A stretch of DNA of 64,000 bases. It comes from Hujiaoplasma nucleasis (lineage in GTDB: Bacteria > Bacillota_I > Bacilli_A > Izemoplasmatales > Hujiaoplasmataceae). The position numbers were made by a program, and so were the translations under genes. The notes under the pieces were generated by a model. It ran no database searches, was not told where the DNA came from, and saw nothing but the letters and a program-made list of their open reading frames with translations. Where the stretch lies: contig NZ_CP051151.1 in the NCBI RefSeq assembly GCF_013745115.1, positions 62,001-126,000 of the forward strand, given 5' to 3'. This document shows positions 1 through 8,425 of the stretch, piece by piece. How positions within the stretch are numbered: position 1 is the stretch's first letter; the number at the start of each line of letters is the position of its first letter.

Positions 1-20
1 TCAGTTGAGTAAAAATACTT

Positions 21-46
21 AAGAAGGCGATGCCTTCTTTTTTTTT
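21..46 (+). terminator. rho-independent terminator of an upstream gene
   Basis: An 8-bp perfect stem AAGAAGGC/GCCTTCTT with a 3-nt loop is followed directly by a T run. It ends a transcript entering from before the window. Confidence 0.85.
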
Positions 47-74
47 GTCTTGTGTAAAAAAAATAGCGAAAAAA

Positions 75-83
75 TGTTATAAT
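75..83 (+). promoter_or_regulatory. extended -10 promoter for recG
   Basis: TGT-TATAAT is an extended -10 element about 30 bp before the recG start. No good -35 hexamer is visible at the expected distance, which is common for extended -10 promoters. Confidence 0.55.
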
Positions 84-112
84 ATTTATTAAAGATTAAT
101 GCGGTGAAACTT

Positions 113-2110
113 ATGAGTGATTTAGAAAAAGTAAATGGGTTGGGGCCTAAAACAATTAAAAAATTAAATGATCTTTCAATCAACTCGATTGAAGATTTAT
201 TGTTATGTTTTCCTAAATCATATAAAATTCAAAAAAAGACACCCATTGAACAAGTCAAGATTAATCAAGTTGTAAGTATAGATGTGGAAGTCCTAAGCAA
301 AGCAACTATATTTTTCTTTAGAAAAAACTTAAGTAAACTTACATTTAAAGCCCAAAGTCAAGGACAATCATTTAGAATAGATATTTTTAATAGACATTAT
401 TTATCGAGTCAAATATATCCATCGGTTAAACTTGTGGTAACGGGTCGATTTAAGGAGCGATTTAATGCTTTCACAGCTAGTGATATCGTATTAGAAAAGA
501 ATTATGAAGAAGGAATCATCGCCCAATATCAATTGGGAGATATAAATGATGGACGGATCAAAAAAGTGATTCATCAATTACTGATTGATAATATTCTTAT
601 AAATGAAACACTACCTAAAGAACTCTTAGTTAGTAGAAAACTCGAACCTATCAATCAGCTTATTAGATATATTCATATTCCAAATGATGAAATGGAATTA
701 AGTCGAGCGATCTATCGTTTAAAGTATGAGGAATTAATCTTATTTGCCCTAAGGATTGAACTGATAAAAGGACTTCAAAAGTCTTCTCAAAGTTTTATTA
801 AACACTATAATATTGACCTTGTAAAAGATTTTATTAAAGAAATTGGCTTTGAACTTACCAAAGGACAAAAAGAAGCCACAAATGAAATTTTTAGGGATTT
901 AAGATCTTCTAAACAAATGAATCGACTATTACAAGGGGATGTAGGTTCAGGAAAAACTATTGTCGCAGTTTTAGCTTCTTTAGCCGTTGTATCAGCTAAA
1001 TCACAAGTTGCAATTATGGCTCCTACTCTTGTTTTAGCCCATCAACATTATCTTGTTTTTGAAAAATATTTAAAAACATATAATGTAAATATTGCATTAC
1101 TTACGAGTGAAAGTCCTGCAAAAGAGAAAAGGCAAATTTTAAGTGATATATCTAATCATAAAATTGATATTATTATAGGAACTCACGCGTTAATTCAAGA
1201 AAACATCGAATTTTTAAATTTAGGTTTGGCCATTATTGATGAACAACACCGATTTGGCGTTGAACAAAGAAAAAAACTAAGGCAAAAGGGATATTATCCC
1301 GACCTCTTGTTAATGTCAGCTACACCAATACCAAGATCTTTAGCAATATCTATTTTTGAAAGTTCAGATATTTCCCAAATCACAGAAAAACCATTAGGGA
1401 GAAAATCCATAATTACCAAAGTATATGAATATTCTCAAATAAAGTCAATCTATCAATTAATAAGACTAGAAATTAACTTGAATCATCAAGTATATGTGGT
1501 TTGCCCACTCATTGAGGAAAGTCAAAACTCAAATAGATTTTCTACAGAAGAAGTATATCAATTATTAAGCAAGAAATTTGATCCGAATTTGATGGACATT
1601 TTACATGGTAAATTAAGCGATAAAGATAAAATAAAAATTTTAAATAGATTCCAAAAGAATCAAATCAAAATTCTTGTCTCTACTAGCCTTATCGAAGTTG
1701 GCGTTCATGTCGATAATGCAACGACTATGCTAATCATGAACGCAAATACTTTTGGCTTAGCTCAACTTCATCAGTTAAGGGGAAGAATTGGAAGAAGTGA
1801 TTTACAATCATATTGTTGTTTGATTGTTGATGATGGTCTTGAAGATTTGGACAGGTTAAGTATATTAGAAAATACTGATGATGGCTTTAAAATTAGTGAG
1901 TATGACTTAAAGTTGAGAGGACCAGGAGAGGTATTTGGTAATAATCAAGCAGGTGTTCCTAAATTTAATTTTGCAAATTTAATTGAGGATGAAGCATTAC
2001 TAAAGAATGCACTTAAAGATGCTCAGAAAATTATTTCAAGTGAAGATAAAAAATCAAAAGAATTATATGATAAAGTATTTCAAACAATAGAATCTTACCA
2101 TTTAGATTAA
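113..2110 (+). CDS. recG: ATP-dependent DNA helicase RecG
   Basis: RecG reverses stalled replication forks and branch-migrates Holliday junctions in the cytoplasm. Visible: an N-terminal OB/wedge region (about residues 1-240), Walker A GDVGSGKT near residue 275, DEQH helicase box followed by RFG near 376, motif III SATPIPR near 402, and the RGRIGR motif of the second RecA-like domain near 560. The length of about 665 residues is normal for the family. The frame is open from a GTG at 104, but ATG 113 sits a proper distance behind GGTG and is preferred. It is the first gene of a compact run continuing with plsX and rnc; only 36 bp separate it from plsX. Identification is firm. Confidence 0.96.
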   Translation: MSDLEKVNGLGPKTIKKLNDLSINSIEDLLLCFPKSYKIQKKTPIEQVKINQVVSIDVEVLSKATIFFFRKNLSKLTFKAQSQGQSFRIDIFNRHYLSSQIYPSVKLVVTGRFKERFNAFTASDIVLEKNYEEGIIAQYQLGDINDGRIKKVIHQLLIDNILINETLPKELLVSRKLEPINQLIRYIHIPNDEMELSRAIYRLKYEELILFALRIELIKGLQKSSQSFIKHYNIDLVKDFIKEIGFELTKGQKEATNEIFRDLRSSKQMNRLLQGDVGSGKTIVAVLASLAVVSAKSQVAIMAPTLVLAHQHYLVFEKYLKTYNVNIALLTSESPAKEKRQILSDISNHKIDIIIGTHALIQENIEFLNLGLAIIDEQHRFGVEQRKKLRQKGYYPDLLLMSATPIPRSLAISIFESSDISQITEKPLGRKSIITKVYEYSQIKSIYQLIRLEINLNHQVYVVCPLIEESQNSNRFSTEEVYQLLSKKFDPNLMDILHGKLSDKDKIKILNRFQKNQIKILVSTSLIEVGVHVDNATTMLIMNANTFGLAQLHQLRGRIGRSDLQSYCCLIVDDGLEDLDRLSILENTDDGFKISEYDLKLRGPGEVFGNNQAGVPKFNFANLIEDEALLKNALKDAQKIISSEDKKSKELYDKVFQTIESYHLD

Positions 2111-2146
2111 AATATGATATACTTTAATTTAAGAAGGGGTGTACTT

Positions 2147-3169
2147 ATGATTAAAATAGCTATAGATGCAATGGGTGGAGATTATGCACCTAAAGAACAA
2201 GTTCTTGGCGCAATGTTAGCCGTAAAACAAATAAATGATATAGAACTTACTTTATATGGAAATGAGACAGAAATTAAGAAGTATTTAACTGATAACACAC
2301 GAATAAACATAGAACACTGTGAAAATGTAATTCCAATGGATGAAAAGAATCCAATCGCTGCCATCAGGAAAAACAAAGATGCTTCAATGGTGAGGGCATT
2401 ACAAAGCGTATCGGATGAGATAAATGAAGCCATAGTATCTAGTGGAGCGACTCAAGCTTTAATAGCTGGAGCCCATATTATCGTTAGAAGAATGGAAGGT
2501 TTTAAACGCACTGCTATTGCACCAGTGATTCCTACGGTTGATCATAGAAAAGCAATTCTGCTCGACACTGGGGCTAACTTACAAATAAGACCAGAACATA
2601 TGCTTCAACAAGCATATTTTGCGACGATATATGCCAATAAAATATTAGATATTAATAATCCCAGAGTAGGACTTATTAATATTGGAACAGAAAAAAGTAA
2701 GGGTAGAGATTTAGATAAAGAAGTATATCAATTATTTTCAGAAACTAATTTATTTGAATTTGCAGGGAATATAGAACCGAAAACAATTCTAGAACCTGAT
2801 TGTGATATTTTAATTAGTGATGGTTTTACTGCTAATATTGTTATGAAAACCATTGAGGGTACTGCTAAATCTATGGGTAAATTACTAAAAGAGAACTTAA
2901 TGAGTTCATTTTTTGGTAAATTAGCTGGACTTTTAGCAAAAAAGAATTTACGTGAATTTAAAAAACAACTTTCTGCTGAAGAAATCGGTGGAGCCGTAAT
3001 TTATGGCCTTAAAAAGCCTGTAATTAAGGCGCAAGGGGCTTCTAAAGCCTATGGTTTTTATAATGCAATTAGGCAAGCAGCTAACATCGTTAGAAAAGAA
3101 GTTTTCAAAATAGTTGAAGACTATATTAAAGAAGAAAGTGGTGAAACATTTGGACAAGAAACTGAATGA
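2147..3169 (+). CDS. plsX: phosphate acyltransferase PlsX
   Basis: PlsX makes acyl-phosphate from acyl-ACP, the first step of the PlsX/PlsY route to lysophosphatidic acid in Gram-positive-type bacteria; it works at the inner face of the membrane. The N-terminal signature IAIDAMGGDYAP and the later LIAGAHIIVRRMEGF and ILISDGFTANIVMKTIEG blocks are typical, and the length of about 340 residues fits. An ATG at 2114 is also in frame, but ATG 2147 has AAGAAGGGG in front of it and begins with the conserved MIKIAIDAMGG. A TATGAT -10-like sequence lies at 2113-2118, so it may also have its own promoter. The 3' end overlaps rnc, as often seen for plsX/rnc neighbours. Confidence 0.95.
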   Translation: MIKIAIDAMGGDYAPKEQVLGAMLAVKQINDIELTLYGNETEIKKYLTDNTRINIEHCENVIPMDEKNPIAAIRKNKDASMVRALQSVSDEINEAIVSSGATQALIAGAHIIVRRMEGFKRTAIAPVIPTVDHRKAILLDTGANLQIRPEHMLQQAYFATIYANKILDINNPRVGLINIGTEKSKGRDLDKEVYQLFSETNLFEFAGNIEPKTILEPDCDILISDGFTANIVMKTIEGTAKSMGKLLKENLMSSFFGKLAGLLAKKNLREFKKQLSAEEIGGAVIYGLKKPVIKAQGASKAYGFYNAIRQAANIVRKEVFKIVEDYIKEESGETFGQETE

Positions 3170-3842
3170 CTTACAGAAGCTCTTTGATTTAGACTTCAAG
3201 AATAAGAATTTATTAATTAGAGCTTTAACCCATTCATCTTATGCTTATGAAAATAACACTTTAAGTAATGAGAGACTAGAATTTATTGGTGATGCTGTAT
3301 TAGATTTAGCTGTGGGTAGATATCTATACGATCACATCCCAGAGTCTGAAGGCATTTTAACCAAAAAAAGAGCACAGGAAGTATGTGAAGATGCCCTCGT
3401 TGATTATGCTAAATCCTTTGACTTGGGTCAATATTTATTTTTAGGTAAAGGTGAAGAATTATCACAAGGTAGATCAAAGCCCGGTATCTTAGCAGATGCT
3501 TTTGAGGCTTTTATTGGTGCAATATATATTGATAGGGGTATTGACGAAACTTATAAAGTGCTAAATAAAATTGTTTTTCCACATGTAAAAAAAGACTTAA
3601 ACAAAGATGACGATGATTATAAAAGTAAATTACAAGAGTTAGTTCAATCCGATAAAAGAACTTTAAAATATGAAATAGTTTCAGAGAAAGGCCCTGCCCA
3701 TGATCGAGAATTTATTTCAAGAGTATATCTTGATGATTATATTATCATGGGGGAAGGCAAGGGGAAAACTAAAAAAGAAGCTGAACAAAAAGCGGCTTTT
3801 TCAGCTTTAAAAAAGTTGGCTGAAACTGATAAGGAACTTTAA
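3141..3842 (+). CDS. rnc: ribonuclease III
   Basis: RNase III cuts double-stranded RNA and processes rRNA precursors. The catalytic signature NERLEFIGDAVLDL lies about 43 residues from the start and the second acidic cluster DAFEAFIGAIYID about 90 residues later; a C-terminal double-stranded-RNA-binding domain (YKSKLQELVQ ... GKGKTKKEAEQKAA) completes the usual architecture of about 230 residues. The frame is open from a TTG at 3114, but GTG 3141 or TTG 3150 give the normal length and lie behind GAAGAAAG. The start lies inside the plsX 3' end, so translation is probably coupled. The next gene begins 2 bp after its stop. Confidence 0.95.
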   Translation: MKHLDKKLNDLQKLFDLDFKNKNLLIRALTHSSYAYENNTLSNERLEFIGDAVLDLAVGRYLYDHIPESEGILTKKRAQEVCEDALVDYAKSFDLGQYLFLGKGEELSQGRSKPGILADAFEAFIGAIYIDRGIDETYKVLNKIVFPHVKKDLNKDDDDYKSKLQELVQSDKRTLKYEIVSEKGPAHDREFISRVYLDDYIIMGEGKGKTKKEAEQKAAFSALKKLAETDKEL

Positions 3843-3843
3843 A

Positions 3844-4494
3844 ATGGACTTATTATTTATAAAAAAGTTGATTGAAGATCACTTATTAGATTTCGATCGC
3901 TTACTAAAAAAAACATATCGTCAAATAGGGCTTAAAGAAATCGAAGCCTTTTTCTTGATGGAACTAAACTCATTAAAACATAAAGGAATTCATTCAATTA
4001 ATCCTCTTGTTTTGACTGAACATTTATCCTTATCTGTAGAGGAAACAACAGATTTGTTAAACTCTATGATGCAAAGAGATTATCTTTCTTTTGAAATTAT
4101 TGAAAATAAACAAGGTTTAACCACGGAAAGTTTTTCTTTAGATCAAACCTTAATAAAAATTATTGATTACTACAAACATCATATTGAAGCTGAAATTGTT
4201 AAAGCAAAGAATCCTTCAGACACAGATGAAAATGAGATTGCAGAAATATTAGAAACTCAATTACAAAGACAATTAAAGCCAATTGAAGTAGAGATAATCA
4301 TTAAGTGGATTAAAGATTATCGGTATGACAAATTTCAAATAAAAGATGCCATTATTGAAGCAGTAAAATCAGGGAAAACATCGATTAGTTATATTGATGG
4401 AATTTTACTAAAAAAGTCAAAAGTAAAGGATGAAAAATCTATTAAAACTCAACGAAAAAAATCAAAAGTTTTGAAGGATTTTCTAGAATCATGA
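3844..4494 (+). CDS. dnaD: DnaD-like primosomal/replication initiation protein
   Basis: DnaD links DnaA and the helicase loader at oriC and remodels DNA in Firmicutes. The N-terminal part (about residues 1-110) looks like the winged-helix oligomerisation domain, and residues about 130-200 carry the DnaD/DnaB_2 domain with a W(I)KDYRY...ISYIDGILL motif close to the family YxxIxx signature. Its position directly before nth is the classical dnaD-nth order of Firmicutes, which supports the name. The start is 2 bp after the rnc stop and the end overlaps nth by 4 bp (ATGA). The gene is divergent, so the name rests on domain pattern and context. Confidence 0.82.
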   Translation: MDLLFIKKLIEDHLLDFDRLLKKTYRQIGLKEIEAFFLMELNSLKHKGIHSINPLVLTEHLSLSVEETTDLLNSMMQRDYLSFEIIENKQGLTTESFSLDQTLIKIIDYYKHHIEAEIVKAKNPSDTDENEIAEILETQLQRQLKPIEVEIIIKWIKDYRYDKFQIKDAIIEAVKSGKTSISYIDGILLKKSKVKDEKSIKTQRKKSKVLKDFLES

Positions 4495-5123
4495 CAAAAA
4501 AAGACAAAGCGAATTTTATCTTAGACCAAATTAGTAAAATGTACCCTAATGCTAGTATCGAATTAAATTATCGGAAAAATTATGAATTATTAATAGCCAT
4601 TATGTTGAGTGCTCAAACCACGGATGTAGCTGTTAATAAGATTACCAAGAAATTATTTTTAGATTTCAAAAGTTTAGAAGATTATGCCAAAGCAGATATT
4701 AAAGTCTTAGAGTCTTATATTAAAACAATAGGTTTATATAGAAACAAAGCAAAAAATTTAAAGAAACTAGCTCAAATGATTATAGATGAATTTCAGGGTG
4801 TCATACCTCAAGACCAAAAACTTCTTGAAAAACTACCTGGTGTCGGAAGAAAAACTGCTAACGTATATTTGGCAGAATATTATAAAATACCTCGCATTGC
4901 TGTGGACACTCATGTATCAAGAGTTTCGATTCGACTTGGGCTAGCAAAAGTGGGAGATTCTCCCTTACAAGTTGAAAATAAACTTATGAAAATATACGAT
5001 CGAGATCAATGGATTAGATTGCATCATCAATTTATTCACTTTGGAAGATATTTTTGTAAAGCGAGAAATCCTCAATGTAAGACATGTCCATTGCTAAAAG
5101 TTTGTAAAATGCCGATGATTTAA
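4491..5123 (+). CDS. nth: endonuclease III (DNA glycosylase/AP lyase)
   Basis: Nth removes oxidised pyrimidines and nicks the abasic site in base excision repair. Visible: the helix-hairpin-helix LPGVGRKTAN with catalytic Lys121, catalytic Asp139 in VDTHVSR, and a 4Fe-4S cluster motif Cys189-X6-Cys196-X2-Cys199-X5-Cys205, the same spacing as the E. coli enzyme. The length of 210 residues is standard. It overlaps the dnaD-like gene by 4 bp and closes the run; a terminator overlaps its stop codon. Confidence 0.97.
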   Translation: MTKKDKANFILDQISKMYPNASIELNYRKNYELLIAIMLSAQTTDVAVNKITKKLFLDFKSLEDYAKADIKVLESYIKTIGLYRNKAKNLKKLAQMIIDEFQGVIPQDQKLLEKLPGVGRKTANVYLAEYYKIPRIAVDTHVSRVSIRLGLAKVGDSPLQVENKLMKIYDRDQWIRLHHQFIHFGRYFCKARNPQCKTCPLLKVCKMPMI

Positions 5124-5138
5124 TCAACGGCTTTTTTT
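5111..5138 (+). terminator. terminator after nth
   Basis: GCCGATGATT and AATCAACGGC form a stem with one mismatch, followed by seven T. It overlaps the nth stop codon. Confidence 0.75.
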
Positions 5139-5203
5139 GTCTATTTAAAGGGCTTTTCTCTGAATCAGTTTAAAAATAAACAAATATACTCAAAATTTTC
5201 CTC

Positions 5204-5231
5204 TTGAAATTTTCTCAATATGTTTTATAAT
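5204..5231 (+). promoter_or_regulatory. sigma-A type promoter of the HTH regulator
   Basis: TTGAAA (5204-5209), a 16-bp spacer and TATAAT (5226-5231), about 35 bp before the start codon of the next gene. Confidence 0.75.
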
Positions 5232-5266
5232 TTATAAGACTGAAAAAATTTACTAAGGAGGAATTT

Positions 5267-6517
5267 ATGATTAATGCAGTACTGTCTTTTGCTTCAAGAC
5301 GAAAATATGAAGTTTACGAACACTATCATTTGTTTTATGGGCAGGTGATAAAAAAAAGAAGGTTGGAGTTAAACTTAACTCAGGAATATGTTGCAAACGC
5401 TATATGTTCCAACACTTACATTTCAAAAACAGAAAACAATCAAATTGTTATGGGTGAAGATCAGTTGTTTCAAATTATGGAGAGATTAGACATTCCAAAG
5501 AATCAATATGCAAGACCCGAGGAATTAGTATATTATTTAGAAAGGATAATAGTCTTATATTATTACAAAGATTTAGATGGTTACAAAAAAATATTTGATA
5601 AAGTAGCTGATATTGATTTTCAAGCAGTTATAGAAGTTGTAAGATTAGGTTATTTAATATTAAGTAAAGAATATTCAAAAGCCTATCAATTATATAATGA
5701 ACTATTAGATTATCTAAATTCATTGGACGATCTAGGTTTTGAAATCTTCTTAATTTTCTCAGCTGATTTATTACAGAGATTAAAGCAGTTAAAATTATCT
5801 AGGTTCATCATTGAATCTATCATAGTAGTTCATTCTGATTATCCAGAGGTTTCTATTATGATTGAATATATTAAATTTGTTATTTATGGTAGACTACATT
5901 TGTTTGATAAGGCATGGGATATACTACCAAACCTTACAAAGAACTTGATGAATACTACGAATATAACAAGATTAAATGAATTGACTTTATATAAATTATT
6001 ATTTTTAGAGTATAAACGACAATCATTGGATATATATAATTTAGAACAATTCATCAAGGATCTTGATCAAGACCTTGTTACTGAGTTTTTACTAGTTAGA
6101 GCTATTGGAAATAAAGAATATGGCAAATACAAGGATATGATTGATAAAGAAGCCTATGATGCAATTGCTTTCTTAACATATTTGCAAGCTAAGCAAGCTA
6201 TTAAAGAAAAGAATCAAGAATTATATACACAATGTAAGGAATATTTATCAAGCAATCATTATCGTTCTGCATTGCAGTTTGATTATGTTAATTTACTAAC
6301 ATTCGAAAAGAATAATGACTTAATGTTTTTAAAAGACTATTTGGTTAACTCATGTTTAAAGTTTTTCAAGAAAAACGAAAATATATTTTATTATCAATTG
6401 ATATGTAATGAAATTGTCGATATTTTATCATTGAAAAACAGATATAAAGATGCCTTGACATATCTTCAAAAATCCGAACAATATTTAACTAAATTACAAA
6501 AAAAAGATAACGGCTAA
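5267..6517 (+). CDS. XRE-type HTH regulator with long helical C-terminus (Rgg-like)
   Basis: A 416-residue protein. Residues about 25-80 form a cro/C1-type helix-turn-helix (QVIKKRRLELNLTQEYVANAI, then ISKTENN). The remaining 330 residues are helical and repeat-like, as in Rgg/GadR/MutR or PlcR-type regulators, where this part binds a small peptide. A perfect AAGGAGG ribosome site and a clear promoter precede the start. It stands alone between nth and the convergent mrp gene, with a bidirectional terminator behind it. No adjacent short peptide gene is seen, so peptide sensing is only a family-based guess. Confidence 0.75.
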   Translation: MINAVLSFASRRKYEVYEHYHLFYGQVIKKRRLELNLTQEYVANAICSNTYISKTENNQIVMGEDQLFQIMERLDIPKNQYARPEELVYYLERIIVLYYYKDLDGYKKIFDKVADIDFQAVIEVVRLGYLILSKEYSKAYQLYNELLDYLNSLDDLGFEIFLIFSADLLQRLKQLKLSRFIIESIIVVHSDYPEVSIMIEYIKFVIYGRLHLFDKAWDILPNLTKNLMNTTNITRLNELTLYKLLFLEYKRQSLDIYNLEQFIKDLDQDLVTEFLLVRAIGNKEYGKYKDMIDKEAYDAIAFLTYLQAKQAIKEKNQELYTQCKEYLSSNHYRSALQFDYVNLLTFEKNNDLMFLKDYLVNSCLKFFKKNENIFYYQLICNEIVDILSLKNRYKDALTYLQKSEQYLTKLQKKDNG

Positions 6518-6534
6518 CTTATGTTAGCCGTTAT
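6507..6534. terminator. bidirectional terminator between convergent genes
   Basis: A 12-bp perfect stem ATAACGGCTAAC/GTTAGCCGTTAT with a TTAT loop. It has A-rich sequence on the left and T-rich sequence on the right, so it can end both the HTH gene (+) and mrp (-). Confidence 0.85.
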
Positions 6535-6539
6535 GGTTT

Positions 6540-7511
6540 TTAATAGAGTTTCATTATCTTACGAGCAAGGTTTAAGTAGATCATTCCTGCAACATCTGAT
6601 TCTTTATATATAGGTTTATCTGAGGGTACTATTGGAAGTTTTTCTAATAATTCAACCATAAGTTCATCAGCAACTTTTTGGCCCCCACCTTTTCCAAATA
6701 TGAAGTGGTCTTCACCATTGACTTCATAATAAGACATATTTTCAACGACGCCTAAAAGATCTTGTGATAAATCTTTAGCTGCGTAACCAGCTTTTATCGC
6801 TATGTGTGCTGCACTCTCTTGAGGAGTGGTGACCAAGACCATTTTTGCATCTTCTGAGAAGTTTTTAATATCCATCATCACATCACCAGTACCTGGTGGT
6901 AAATCTACTAGAAAATAATCTATTTCTTCATTCCATAAGGTATCTTCAAAAAATATTTTTAAAATTTTTCCGAGCATTGGACCTCGTAACATAAGGGCTC
7001 TATTTTTTTCGACTAGGTACTCTGTTGAAACCATTTGGATTCCGTCTACTTCGAAAGGAAATACTTTATTATCAGCATCTGCCAATAATTGGTGACCGAC
7101 TCCGCCAAGTATTTTAGGCATATTAGCACCATAGATATCTGCATCTATAATAGCTACTTTTTTCCCCATTCTCATTAAAGCATAGGCTAAGTTGGCAGTG
7201 ACTGTTGATTTTCCAACACCACCTTTTCCTGAAGCGATTAATAAGGTTTTAGCGTTTTTATTTCTAGTTTTTCTTTTTTGAAATTCAATTTTTACGCCAG
7301 CAAATCCTAAATCTAATTTTACTATTTTTGCTATATCCCTTTGAATTTGCTTGGTATATTCAGTGGCTTTATCAGCCACTTCAACAATGAGTATGACAGT
7401 GTTATTATCATCTATGCCAACATGCTTGATGGCATCAACTTCACCAAGAGATTCATTTGAACTTGGGTCCATAACATTTAATAATTTTTTCTTAATTTCT
7501 TCAACTTTCAT
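6540..7511 (-). CDS. mrp: Mrp/ApbC-type P-loop ATPase
   Basis: Mrp/ApbC proteins carry or regulate iron-sulfur clusters; the related B. subtilis SalA acts in gene control. The N-terminal about 80 residues match the MIP18/DUF59 fold, followed by a MinD-like ATPase with SGKGGVGKST (about residues 95-104), DADIYGAN and VDLPPGTGD. The C-terminal CXXC cluster ligands of many Mrp proteins are absent: the sequence after NMSYY has no cysteine. The frame extends to 7556, but ATG 7511 has AAAGAGG before it and gives the family start. It has its own promoter and stands alone on the minus strand. Confidence 0.9.
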   Translation of the reverse strand: MKVEEIKKKLLNVMDPSSNESLGEVDAIKHVGIDDNNTVILIVEVADKATEYTKQIQRDIAKIVKLDLGFAGVKIEFQKRKTRNKNAKTLLIASGKGGVGKSTVTANLAYALMRMGKKVAIIDADIYGANMPKILGGVGHQLLADADNKVFPFEVDGIQMVSTEYLVEKNRALMLRGPMLGKILKIFFEDTLWNEEIDYFLVDLPPGTGDVMMDIKNFSEDAKMVLVTTPQESAAHIAIKAGYAAKDLSQDLLGVVENMSYYEVNGEDHFIFGKGGGQKVADELMVELLEKLPIVPSDKPIYKESDVAGMIYLNLARKIMKLY

Positions 7512-7544
7512 TGACGACCTCTTTCTAAAAGTATTTTCACCAAT

Positions 7545-7572
7545 ATTATAACGCATATATCAATTCTTTCAA
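7545..7572 (-). promoter_or_regulatory. sigma-A type promoter of mrp
   Basis: On the minus strand: TTGAAA (7567-7572), 16-bp spacer, TATAAT (7545-7550), about 35 bp before the start at 7511. Its position inside the longer open frame supports the shorter start. Confidence 0.75.
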
Positions 7573-7616
7573 ACTATTATGATTATTATTTTGACCTGAT
7601 TCGAATGATGTTTTTC

Positions 7617-7645
7617 TTGACAATTACAAACAAAAAAAGTATAAT
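7617..7645 (+). promoter_or_regulatory. consensus sigma-A promoter of the DUF177-rpmF operon
   Basis: Exact consensus TTGACA (7617-7622), 17-bp spacer, TATAAT (7640-7645). It is one of the strongest promoters in the window, as expected for a ribosomal protein operon. Confidence 0.92.
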
Positions 7646-7671
7646 TGTAATGCTGTGATGAGGTGATTAAA

Positions 7672-8142
7672 TTGAAATGGACAATTCATGAGCTCAAGAA
7701 AAAAGTTTACAGCGATAATGAGATTGATCAAGTCATTGATTTGAAAGCTTTCTTATCAGATGATTTTGTTGATTTGATTGATATATCGTCAACATCGATT
7801 AAGGGATATTATGAGTATATCAAAGCTGAAGATGTTTATGCTTTCTATTTAAAAGTTCAAACTATATTAACTATGTTATGTTCTATAACTTTAAAGGAAG
7901 TCAAAATAAATTTAGATTTTGATACAGACTTATATTTTTCTGAAACAAATGACGATGATGATATTCATCTTATCGAAGGTATTACGATTGATTTAAATCC
8001 TTATATTTTTTCGGAAATTATTACTGAAAAACCTATGAGAGTGATTAGTCCTGATGCTGATAAAGAATTTCATGAAGAAAAGGATACAATAGATGAAACA
8101 GAGGTTCTTGAAAACAGTCCCTTTGCTAAGTTAAAAAAATAA
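7672..8142 (+). CDS. DUF177 (YceD/YlbN) family protein
   Basis: DUF177 proteins sit immediately before rpmF in most bacteria and are linked to 23S rRNA and ribosome biogenesis; the biochemical role is unclear. The protein begins MKWTIHELKKK, is acidic and ends with a phenylalanine-containing tail (SPFAKLKK), all typical. GTG 7663 is also in frame, but TTG 7672 lies the right distance behind GAGGTGA and yields the MKW start seen in the family. Only 12 bp separate it from rpmF; both are read from the consensus promoter. Confidence 0.85.
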   Translation: MKWTIHELKKKVYSDNEIDQVIDLKAFLSDDFVDLIDISSTSIKGYYEYIKAEDVYAFYLKVQTILTMLCSITLKEVKINLDFDTDLYFSETNDDDDIHLIEGITIDLNPYIFSEIITEKPMRVISPDADKEFHEEKDTIDETEVLENSPFAKLKK

Positions 8143-8154
8143 GGAGGTAATAAT

Positions 8155-8355
8155 ATGGCTGTTCCTAAAAGAAAAGTGAGTAAACAAAGAAAAAGAAAAA
8201 GAAGAACTCATTTTAAATTACATGCTCCAGCAATGACAGTTTGTCCAAACTGCGGTGAAGTAACACTTTCACATCAAGTATGTAAAGCTTGTGGTTTCTA
8301 CAAAGATAAAGAAGTAGTATCTCAACCTGTTGAAGAAGAAGTAGAAGCTGAATAA
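8155..8355 (+). CDS. rpmF: 50S ribosomal protein L32
   Basis: L32 is a small zinc-ribbon protein of the large subunit. [17 protein letters not shown] is the classic start, and Cys30, Cys33, Cys43 and Cys46 form the zinc site. The length of 66 residues includes an acidic tail. The ribosome site is a strong AAGGAGG. A terminator follows immediately. Confidence 0.98.
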   Translation: MAVPKRKVSKQRKRKRRTHFKLHAPAMTVCPNCGEVTLSHQVCKACGFYKDKEVVSQPVEEEVEAE

Positions 8356-8393
8356 AAGAAAGAGACGTTGATATTTCAACGTTTTTCTTTTAC
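8355..8393 (+). terminator. terminator after rpmF
   Basis: ACGTTGA (8365-8371) pairs with TCAACGT (8376-8382), with flanking A-rich and T-rich arms extending the stem, then a T-rich tail. Confidence 0.8.
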
Positions 8394-8425
8394 CTAAAAT
8401 ATGATATACTTAATTGGGTGAGATT

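Noticed and set aside
104-113. GTG start for recG
   Set aside because: ATG 113 has GGTG at a proper distance; GTG 104 is itself part of that ribosome site.
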